From Pseudarthrobacter sp. SSS035 (lineage in GTDB: Bacteria; Actinomycetota; Actinomycetes; Actinomycetales; Micrococcaceae), in NCBI RefSeq assembly GCF_023273875.1, contig NZ_CP096882.1, forward strand, positions 3,162,001 to 3,226,000: a stretch of 64,000 bases of DNA. Direction: 5' to 3'. This document shows positions 58,056 to 64,000 of this stretch, in pieces; the first letter of the stretch is position 1, and each line of letters opens with the position of its first letter. Both the position numbers and the translations under genes were made by a program. Under the pieces are notes generated by a model, which saw only the letters and a list, made by a program, of their open reading frames with translations, was not told the DNA's origin and searched no databases.

Positions 58056-58816
58056 CTTTCAAATCCTGGCGGCAGGCAGCGGCTGAGCTCAGGCTGCACG
58101 TCCTGGAGCAGCGCCACGAGTAATTCAATCCGTTCCTGGGTCATGTGAACGCTGGGGGCTGAGATGGAGACAGCGGCCGCGACCCTGCCGAGGAGGTCCG
58201 GGATGGCGATGGCGACGCAGGTGATGCCGAGTTCGTTCTCCTGGTCATCCAGCGCGTAGCCGTCAGCCCTGGCCCCGTCCAGCACCGCCCGGAACGCGTC
58301 AACATCCTGGATGGAGCGGGGTGTGGCGATCGCCGCCGTATCGAAGGCGCGGACGGCCTCGTCATTTCCATACTGGGCTGCCAGCAGGGCCTTGCCCATC
58401 GCCGTGTTCTGCGCCCGCAACCGTGCCCCGGGGCGGGACGCCATTTCAATGCCGCGATGGCCGCGGGCCTTGGCCAGGTACAGGACATCGTCGCCGCTGA
58501 GGATGCCCAGGTGTGTGGTGTCCTGCGTGGTTTTGGCGATCCCGGCGAGGATGGTCTGCACGGTGTCGGGGAGGCTGATCTTAGCCTCCGCCTTGGTGCC
58601 GAGCTCCAGCAGTTTGATGCCCAGGTGGTAACTGTGGTCCGGCTGCTGGCTGAGATACCGGCCTGCCACGAGTGTGGTCAGCATGCGGTGGGTCGCCGAG
58701 CGGCTGAGACCCGAGGCCTGGGTGATGTCTTCGAGCCGGTGGGCGCCCGCAGCGACATGGTCGAGCAGGCTGAGTCCGCGCTCCAGCGTGCGGGCCCCTG
58801 CGGGATTAGCTTCCAT
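58043..58816 (-). CDS. IclR-family transcriptional regulator
   Basis: About 257 residues. N-terminal helix-turn-helix (~10-75: RTLERGLSLLDHVA, LEDITQASGLSRSATHRMLTTLVAGRYL) and C-terminal effector domain (~85-250: DTTHLGILSGDDVLYLAKARG, AMGKALLA, DDQENELGITCVAIAIPD). GGGGG before the ATG at 58816 favours this start over 58852. IclR proteins often control KDG and sugar-acid genes; the operon ending at 56592 is a good candidate target, though the lipoprotein gene lies between. Its own promoter has TCCC-N7-GGGA near 58829-58843. Confidence 0.87.
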   Translation of the reverse strand: MEANPAGARTLERGLSLLDHVAAGAHRLEDITQASGLSRSATHRMLTTLVAGRYLSQQPDHSYHLGIKLLELGTKAEAKISLPDTVQTILAGIAKTTQDTTHLGILSGDDVLYLAKARGHRGIEMASRPGARLRAQNTAMGKALLAAQYGNDEAVRAFDTAAIATPRSIQDVDAFRAVLDGARADGYALDDQENELGITCVAIAIPDLLGRVAAAVSISAPSVHMTQERIELLVALLQDVQPELSRCLPPGFERAWI

Positions 58817-58869
58817 GCCCCCAATTATCCCACGTATAGGGAGCAATCCCATCTACAGGAAGTACGGCA

Positions 58870-59505
58870 TCACGGGGCCGCATGCCGGCCCACCCAGTCC
58901 ACCAAGGGCCGCAGCTTGTCCCACAGCGCCTCGATTTCCTGCACGGCCGCCGGCGAATCCAGCCACTCCGGCTGGCCCAGTTCGATGCCGGCGGACAGCG
59001 ACTTGTGCTTCAGCAGCTCCGCCCGGGGATGGTCCTTGTCGAAACCGCGCGGCACGGTTTTGAGTTTTTCGCCCTCCACGGCAAAGCCCGCGGCAGCCAC
59101 GGTCTCCACGATGTGCCGCAGCGATTCGCCGGTCCCGGACGCATCCACGGAGTTCCGGAAGCGGGCCAGCTGGGCCGGCGAACTGGTGTGGCAGCCGCCG
59201 CCCACCAGCAGCCCCTCGGCGCTCACCTGGACGTAATACCCCACGCCTTCCTGGGACGACGCGAACGCTCCCTGGGCAGTCTTGTAGGGCGATTTGTCCG
59301 GGGAGAACCTGATGTCCCGGTTGGGACGGAAGATCTTGCCCGGGCCGAACCGCGGCTCCAGTTCGGCCAGCAGGGCCGTGACCGGATCCCGCACCAAGGT
59401 GTTGTAGTTGTCCTTGTGCTCCAGCCACCACTCCCGGTTGTTGTTGTGCTCAAGTTCGGCATAGAACGCGAATGCCCCTGCAGGGATGCCCTGGAATGTA
59501 CTCAT
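58870..59505 (-). CDS. DUF2461 family protein
   Basis: About 211 residues. Family pattern: FAFYAELEHNNNREWWLEHKDNY near the start, IFRPNRDIRFSPDKSPYKTAQGAF, GYYVQVSAEGLLVGGGCH, and LKTVPRGFDKDHPRAELLKHKSL. DUF2461 is widespread and of unknown function. The ATG has AGGATC upstream. It is 53 bases before the IclR gene on the same strand. Confidence 0.88.
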   Translation of the reverse strand: MSTFQGIPAGAFAFYAELEHNNNREWWLEHKDNYNTLVRDPVTALLAELEPRFGPGKIFRPNRDIRFSPDKSPYKTAQGAFASSQEGVGYYVQVSAEGLLVGGGCHTSSPAQLARFRNSVDASGTGESLRHIVETVAAAGFAVEGEKLKTVPRGFDKDHPRAELLKHKSLSAGIELGQPEWLDSPAAVQEIEALWDKLRPLVDWVGRHAAP

Positions 59506-59554
59506 GCAGTGATCCTAGGGACCACCGGGCAGCCCGGCCAGAGCGGCAGGCTCG

Positions 59555-59602
59555 TATGTGGAAACAAGAGCTGTGTGGAACAAGAGCTATGTGGAAACAA
59601 GC
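59555..59602. repeat. Three tandem copies of a ~16-bp repeat
   Basis: ATGTGGAAACAAGAGCT, GTGTGGAACAAGAGCT and ATGTGGAAACAAG follow one another between katA and the DUF2461 gene, the middle copy one A shorter. Probably slippage; function unknown. Confidence 0.55.
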
Positions 59603-59633
59603 CCGCCCCGCCACGGAAACCGTGACGGGGCGG
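59590..59633 (-). terminator. katA terminator
   Basis: CCGCCCCGCCACGG (59603-59616) and CCGTGACGGGGCGG (59620-59633) pair at 13 of 14 positions around AAA; on the minus strand GGGCTTGTTTCC follows. Confidence 0.75.
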
Positions 59634-59658
59634 ACCTTGCACCACAGGGGCAGAGGAA

Positions 59659-61146
59659 CTAGCCGATCTTGTTGGCAGCCTCGGCGTCGGAGTCAGCGGA
59701 GCCGGTGCCCAGGTTGGCGCGCAGCTTGGCGCCGAGTTCGGCGTCCACGTTGGTCCAGTACTGGATGGCGCGTTCCTTGATTTCGGCGTTCTTTACGCCG
59801 CCCACCGCACCGGTGATGGTGTCCAGCAGGCGGGCCTTGGCGCCGTCGTCGAACACCTCGCGGTACAGGGTGCCGGCCTGGCCGAAGTCGCCGTCCTCGG
59901 CGTGCAGGGAGTGTGCGGAGAGCGTGAGCTCGCCGTCGTTCTCCCAGCCGCCGGCCGGGGAGGCCGGCTCAACGGCTGCAGGGCCGTTGAAGGAGTTGGG
60001 GGCGTAAACCGGTACGGACGGGGCGTTGAAGTGGTACCGCCCGGCGCCGTCCTGGCTGTAGTTGTTGACTTGGTTCTTGGGCTGGTTCACCGGGATCTGC
60101 GCGTGGTTGGTGCCCACGCGGTAGCGGTGTGCGTCGGCGTAGGAGAAGATGCGGGCCTGCAGCATCTTGTCCGGGGAAGCGGCGATGCCCGGCACGAAGT
60201 TCGACGGCGCGAAGGTGGCCTGCTCGATCTGCGCGAAGTAGTTCTCCGGGTTCTTGTTCAGCTCCATGGTGCCCACGTGGATCAGCGGGTAGTCCGAGTG
60301 CGGCCACACCTTGGTGAGGTCGAACGGGTTGAAGCGGTAGCCCTTGGCGTCTTCGTACGGCATGACCTGGACGTGCAGTTCCCAGGACGGGAAGTTGCCC
60401 TCGGCGATGTTGTCCTGCAGGTCGCGGATGTAGAAGTCCGCGTCCGAGCCGGCCAGCTCTTCAGCCTGGTCACCGGAGATCGTCTTGACGCCCTGGTTGG
60501 ACTTGAAGTGGTACTTGACCCAGAAGCGCTCGCCCGCGGCATTGATCCACTGGTAGGTGTGCGAGCCGTAGCCCTGCATTTCACGCCAGGAGGCCGGCAG
60601 GCCGCGGTCGCCCATGAGCCAGGTGACCTGGTGTGCGGATTCGGGGGACAGGGTCCAGAAGTCCCACTGCATGTCGGCGTCGCGCAGATGGGTGCCCGGG
60701 AGGCGCTTCTGGGAGTGGATGAAGTCCGGGAACTTGATGCCGTCGCGGATGAAGAAGACGGGGGTGTTGTTGCCCACGAGGTCGTAGTTGCCCTCGGAGG
60801 TGTAGAACTTGACGGCGAAACCGCGGGGGTCGCGCCAGGTGTCCGGGGAGCCGTTCTCGCCGGCGACGGAGGAGAAGCGGATCAGCATCTCGGTCTCAAC
60901 GCCCGGCTGCAGGAACGCGGCCCTGGTGTACTTGGAGATGTCCGAGGTGGCCTTGAACGTACCGAACGCGCCGCCGCCCTTGGCGTGCACTACGCGCTCC
61001 GGCACGCGCTCGCGGTTGAACTGGGCGAGCTTTTCGATCAGGTAGTGGTCCGTGAGGATGATGGCGCCGTCGGCGCCGACGGACTGTGCGTGCGCGTCAG
61101 AGGTGACGGGCGCGCCGGACTGGGTTGTAGAGATGTTCGCAGTCAT
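59659..61146 (-). CDS. katA: Catalase (KatA, monofunctional heme)
   Basis: About 495 residues, small-subunit clade. The active-site His is in RVPERVVHAKGGGAFG, Asn in LVGNNTPVFFIRD, and the heme-ligand Tyr in RIFSYADAHRYRVG. It removes hydrogen peroxide. The AGGAG site overlaps the Fur stop codon (TAGGAGAAAAATG), so furA and katA are cotranscribed and coupled. Confidence 0.96.
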   Translation of the reverse strand: MTANISTTQSGAPVTSDAHAQSVGADGAIILTDHYLIEKLAQFNRERVPERVVHAKGGGAFGTFKATSDISKYTRAAFLQPGVETEMLIRFSSVAGENGSPDTWRDPRGFAVKFYTSEGNYDLVGNNTPVFFIRDGIKFPDFIHSQKRLPGTHLRDADMQWDFWTLSPESAHQVTWLMGDRGLPASWREMQGYGSHTYQWINAAGERFWVKYHFKSNQGVKTISGDQAEELAGSDADFYIRDLQDNIAEGNFPSWELHVQVMPYEDAKGYRFNPFDLTKVWPHSDYPLIHVGTMELNKNPENYFAQIEQATFAPSNFVPGIAASPDKMLQARIFSYADAHRYRVGTNHAQIPVNQPKNQVNNYSQDGAGRYHFNAPSVPVYAPNSFNGPAAVEPASPAGGWENDGELTLSAHSLHAEDGDFGQAGTLYREVFDDGAKARLLDTITGAVGGVKNAEIKERAIQYWTNVDAELGAKLRANLGTGSADSDAEAANKIG

Positions 61147-61153
61147 TTTTCTC

Positions 61154-61636
61154 CTATTTCTCGATTACTTGGGATGTTTTAGAAGGAAGTTTTTGGGATG
61201 CTTGGCAGTCCTGGCAGATGCCCTGGTACATCACGTCGGCGATCTGGATGGTCATCGGCTTGGAGTTCTCATCCCAGTGCGGGGTGAGGCAGGGGGCGTG
61301 CCCGACGGCGCATTCGACGTCCTCCACGCGGCCGCAGCTGATGCAGATGGCGTGGTGGTGGTTGTCACCGACGCGGGTCTCGTACAGGGCGGGGGAATGC
61401 GGTGGCTCGAAGCGGCGCAGCATGTGCAGATCGGTCAGGTCGCCGAGGACCACGTATACCGATTGCGCGGTCAGCTCCGGAAGTTCGGTGCGCGCGGCGG
61501 CCAGGATGCTCTCCGCAGGGGAGTGCGGATGATGTTCGACGGCGGTCAGCACGGCGAGCCGCTGCTTGGTCACCCGGCGGCCGTGGGCGCGCAGGGCGGC
61601 AGCCCATGCATCGTGGCCGCCAAAGTGTTCCGTCAT
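61154..61636 (-). CDS. furA: Fur-family peroxide regulator (FurA/CatR-like)
   Basis: About 160 residues. DNA-binding part RRVTKQRLAVLTAVEHHPHSPAESIL... SVYVVLGDLTDLHMLRRFE; regulatory metal site DNHHHAICISCGRVEDVEC; structural zinc pairs CISC and CQDC. Being directly before katA, it is most likely a peroxide-sensing repressor of catalase rather than an iron regulator. An inverted repeat lies just before its start. Confidence 0.93.
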   Translation of the reverse strand: MTEHFGGHDAWAAALRAHGRRVTKQRLAVLTAVEHHPHSPAESILAAARTELPELTAQSVYVVLGDLTDLHMLRRFEPPHSPALYETRVGDNHHHAICISCGRVEDVECAVGHAPCLTPHWDENSKPMTIQIADVMYQGICQDCQASQKLPSKTSQVIEK

Positions 61637-61651
61637 GCCTCTATTGAAGCA

Positions 61652-61676
61652 CTTATTATGAGTCGATCACAATAAG
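61652..61676 (-). promoter_or_regulatory. FurA/PerR-type operator of furA-katA
   Basis: CTTATTATGA and TCACAATAAG flank GTCGA; the arms match at 9 of 10 positions. AT-rich 25-base palindromes before fur-katA genes are the usual autoregulatory site. It overlaps the end of the gene at 61667. Confidence 0.7.
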
Positions 61677-62473
61677 GCTTGGCTTACCTTCGGCAGATCC
61701 AGGAATTCCTGCATGGGGTTGCGGGATTCTCCTGCCGAGCGGCCCATGGCATGGACTTCCAGGCCGCCGGGTCCGGGCTCCGGCACAACGCAGCTCAGCC
61801 CGGTCACGCCGGGGCGGGTTGCCTGGCTCTCGACGGCGGCGGCCAGCGCCAGCAGGTGGCCGGGTGTCAGGCCGGGACCGCCCGACGCCGGCGGCAACGC
61901 CGGCGCGAGCACGGTGTGGTGCGCCCCGGCCTTGAACTGCGGGGCCCTGGACGTGATGTCGGGGTCCGGCTCCGCGAGATGGCAGTTCACGGCAGTGTCG
62001 CCGCCCGACACTGCCGTGAACTGCCATCTCGCGTCCCCCGGGCGCTCCAAAGCCAGCCGGTGCAGGGCGGTGCGGAGGCCGCCGTCGTACTCTTTGAGTT
62101 CTTCCGCTGCGGCCGGCACGCGGCGCTGAATGGGAAGGCGCAGCTGTTCGCCGGGTGTCACCGGCTCGGCGTCCCAGCGCCCGAAGACGTGGAACGTGGG
62201 CGTGGAGGATTCCGCTTCCGGTTCGCCGATGGCCGCTCCGATGGGGTGCCACTGGTGCGCAAACACCACGGTGCAGCGTCCGGCGCCCAGAACTTCGGCG
62301 AGGGCCTGCCGGGCAATGTTGTGGCAGTGGAGCCAGTCGGTGGCGGAGCGGAGATCGAACGCCATGGCCGGATTCGTGAGCCTGATTAGGAGATGGCCGG
62401 CGTTCAGGGCGGTCCGGGGCCGGGCAATCTCCCAGAAAGCCGAGGCAAAAAGCAGCCGCCTGGACACATGCAT
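61667..62473 (-). CDS. Hypothetical protein containing an in-frame palindromic insert
   Basis: About 268 residues; AAAGGAG before the ATG at 62473 is ideal. No signal peptide. Recognisable stretches are AMAFDLRSATDWLHCHNIARQALAEVLGAGRCTVVFAHQWHPIGAA near the N-terminus and SCVVPEPGPGGLEVHAMGRSAGESRNPMQEFLDLP near the C-terminus. Both could be an enzyme-like core, but I know no such family. At about residues 148-167 the coding sequence is a perfect palindrome (61973-62033, translated ARWQFTAVSGGDTAVNCHLA), unlike the flanks. It is divergent from the MFS gene. Confidence 0.6.
   Translation of the reverse strand: MHVSRRLLFASAFWEIARPRTALNAGHLLIRLTNPAMAFDLRSATDWLHCHNIARQALAEVLGAGRCTVVFAHQWHPIGAAIGEPEAESSTPTFHVFGRWDAEPVTPGEQLRLPIQRRVPAAAEELKEYDGGLRTALHRLALERPGDARWQFTAVSGGDTAVNCHLAEPDPDITSRAPQFKAGAHHTVLAPALPPASGGPGLTPGHLLALAAAVESQATRPGVTGLSCVVPEPGPGGLEVHAMGRSAGESRNPMQEFLDLPKVSQALL
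61973..62033. repeat. Perfect 28-bp-arm palindrome inside a coding sequence
   Basis: Arms 61973-62000 (CGCGAGATGGCAGTTCACGG...) and 62006-62033 are exact complements around CCGCC. The 61-base element keeps the reading frame open. The sequence TGGCAGTT near the arm's start is shared with the intergenic palindrome at 27344. Confidence 0.8.
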
Positions 62474-62551
62474 AAGCCGACTCCTTTCCCCCGCCTGAGG
62501 ATACCAAGCGTGTGACAGAACAGGACACTGCTGCGCCATTAGGGTTGCAGG

Positions 62552-63823
62552 GTGGGGAAACTGCTGGCCGATATCACACCGCTCCGGGAGAGCCCGGCCT
62601 TCCGCCGGCTCTGGCTGGGTTCCGCCGTCTCGGCCGTGGGGAGCCAGCTCACGCTGGTGGCCGTGAGCCTGGAGGTGTACCGGCTCACGCAGGACAGTTT
62701 CTATGTGGGTCTGTTGGGTGTGTTTGCGCTGGTGCCGCTGGTGTTCGGCGGCCTGCTGGGCGGGTCCATCGCCGACTCCCACAACCGCCGCACGGTGGCG
62801 CTCCTGGCAACCTCCGTCCTGTGGCTGACCACCGGCCTGATCGCGCTGCAGTCCTGGCTGCAGCTGGGAAACGTCTGGATTCTCTACCTCCTGGTGGCGC
62901 TGCAAAGCGGTGCCCAGGCCATCAACCAGCCGGCCCGCAGTGCCATTATCCCCACGCTTATCCGCAAGGAACTGCTTCCCGCGGCCAACGCGCTCAGCAT
63001 GATGTCGTTCGGGTTGGCGTTGACGGTGGGACCCCTGCTGGCGGGGGTGCTGGTGGCGTGGGTGGGCTTCGGCTGGACGTACACCATCGACTTCATCAGC
63101 TTCGCGTTTGTGCTCTGGGCCGTTTTCCGGCTGCCGTCCATGCCGCCGTCGGGAAGCGCCGGGCGGGCCGGGATCCGGTCCGTCGCCGAAGGGTTCCGGT
63201 TCCTGGGCACCCGGCCCAACCTGCGGATGACCTTCATCATCGACCTCGTCGCCATGATCCTGGCCCAGCCGCGCGCGCTGATGCCGGCCATCGGTGCGCT
63301 GATGATCGGCGGCGGCGAAGCCACGGTGGGCATCCTGCTGGCCTCCAGCGCGGTGGGCGCATTCCTGGCCGGCCTGTTCTCCGGGCCGCTCGGCCATGTC
63401 CGGTGGCAGGGGAGTGCCGTGGTCTGGTCGGTGATGGGCTGGGGCGCCTCGATTGCCGGTTTCGGTGTGGTGGTGCTCCTGGCAGGACGGACGGACGACG
63501 GCGGGGCCACAGTTTGGCTGGTCCCGGCGGCTTTGTGCTGCGCTCTGGCCGGAATCGTCGACTCCATCAGTGCCGTCTTCCGCAACACCATCCTGCAGGC
63601 CGCCGCGCCGGACCACCTGCGGGGACGGCTGCAGGGGGTCTTCATTGTGGTGGTGGCCGGTGGGCCGCGCGTGGGTGACCTGCTGGCAGGCGGCGGGACT
63701 AAGATTCTCAGTGAGGGCTGGGTCCTGCTTCTGGGCGGGGCTTTGTGCATCGCGGTGGCCTGGCTGGCGGCACAGCTGCAGCCGGGCTTCCGGCAGTACG
63801 ATGCCCGCGACCCGGTGCCTTAG
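62552..63823 (+). CDS. MFS transporter (EntS-like exporter)
   Basis: About 423 residues with 12 membrane segments. FRRLWLGSAVSAVGSQLTLVAVSLEVYRLTQDSFYVGLLGVF at the start and GGSIADSHNRRTV, RNTILQAAAPDHLRGRLQGVF are characteristic of the EntS/DHA3 branch that exports siderophores and drugs. GTG start at 62552. No biosynthetic gene is adjacent, so the substrate is open. Confidence 0.85.
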   Translation: MGKLLADITPLRESPAFRRLWLGSAVSAVGSQLTLVAVSLEVYRLTQDSFYVGLLGVFALVPLVFGGLLGGSIADSHNRRTVALLATSVLWLTTGLIALQSWLQLGNVWILYLLVALQSGAQAINQPARSAIIPTLIRKELLPAANALSMMSFGLALTVGPLLAGVLVAWVGFGWTYTIDFISFAFVLWAVFRLPSMPPSGSAGRAGIRSVAEGFRFLGTRPNLRMTFIIDLVAMILAQPRALMPAIGALMIGGGEATVGILLASSAVGAFLAGLFSGPLGHVRWQGSAVVWSVMGWGASIAGFGVVVLLAGRTDDGGATVWLVPAALCCALAGIVDSISAVFRNTILQAAAPDHLRGRLQGVFIVVVAGGPRVGDLLAGGGTKILSEGWVLLLGGALCIAVAWLAAQLQPGFRQYDARDPVP

Positions 63824-63886
63824 GGCCATGCCTTGTTGGGGCAACTTGTCGGGGCAACTTTGCCAGGGCGACGTGGAGGAGTGGAC

Positions 63887-64000
63887 GTGCACAAGCATTA
63901 CAACGGCCTGAAAACTGCGGCGCTCTTCGGCGTCCTGTGGGCGGTGCTCTTGGGCCTGGGCGGACTGATCGGGATCAATACCCGGAGTTCAGCGCCCATC
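63887..64000 (+). CDS. htpX: Zinc metalloprotease HtpX, N-terminal fragment cut by window end
   Basis: The first 38 codons read MHKHYNGLKTAALFGVLWAV, then LLGLGGLIGINTRSS. This matches the N-terminus and first membrane segment of actinobacterial HtpX, a membrane protease for damaged proteins. GGAGGA at 63875-63880 is six bases before the GTG at 63887. The catalytic HExxH lies beyond the window. Confidence 0.75.
   Translation, partial: MHKHYNGLKTAALFGVLWAVLLGLGGLIGINTRSSAPI

Noticed and set aside
61667..63898. 743-codon open frame spanning the MFS gene on the minus strand
   Set aside because: Its first ~475 codons are antisense to the MFS gene. Only the part from the ATG at 62473 has a proper ribosome site.
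1..64000. tRNA, rRNA, CRISPR arrays and riboswitches
   Set aside because: I looked through the intergenic gaps and saw no cloverleaf, repeat-spacer pattern or known riboswitch core; a covariance-model scan would be needed to exclude weak cases.

Overview
The window is high-GC DNA with GTG/TTG starts, strong AGGAG-type ribosome sites and actinobacterial families (MbtH, PucR-type regulator, class F sortase, DUF1206, CYTH-CHAD, FurA-KatA). Gene content and codon use point to the Micrococcaceae, most likely Arthrobacter or Pseudarthrobacter. I see no rRNA, tRNA, CRISPR array, intact insertion sequence or phage.

Layout. 1-3230: a glutarate module with a family III CoA-transferase (frameshifted in a 7-base homopolymer and cut by the window edge), a divergent LysR regulator and glutaryl-CoA dehydrogenase; both promoters carry a related 16-bp palindrome. 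3214-8808: a truncated small ORF, two membrane proteins, an MFS-GntR pair and a CYTH-CHAD protein. 8801-22726 (minus): a nonribosomal peptide locus with a small secreted protein, a three-module NRPS (C-A-T x3, TE), MbtH, an ABC exporter pair and a phosphopantetheinyl transferase. 22838-27325: a PucR-type regulator, an aldehyde dehydrogenase and GabT, for GABA and putrescine breakdown. Then RarD and topoisomerase IB.

29540-41712 (minus) is the most unusual region. A seven-gene, translationally coupled operon (925-residue secreted binding-like protein, pstC, pstA, membrane-anchored pstS, sortase-like protein without catalytic residues, pstB, class F sortase) sits beside a Thr/Pro-rich surface protein with an internal LPATG and another secreted PstS-like protein. 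A two-unit PHO-box-like repeat lies upstream of the latter. I read this as a phosphate-scavenging system with sortase-linked cell-surface parts.

41875-50628: an unknown protein, FprA reductase, a GAF-domain regulator with an ExaC/AdhP/DUF779 ethanol-acetaldehyde set, and an amino acid permease. 50802-56592: a six-gene overlapping operon for a sugar acid, ending in KduD, KDPG aldolase and KDG kinase but with no dehydratase. 56730-57860 looks compositionally different and holds a lipoprotein. 58043-64000: IclR regulator, DUF2461 protein, furA-katA with its operator, an unknown protein whose reading frame contains a perfect 28-bp-arm palindrome, an MFS transporter and the first codons of htpX.

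Long near-perfect hairpins recur between genes (4942, 5000, 25875, 27344, 48945, 56649) and once inside a gene (61973).
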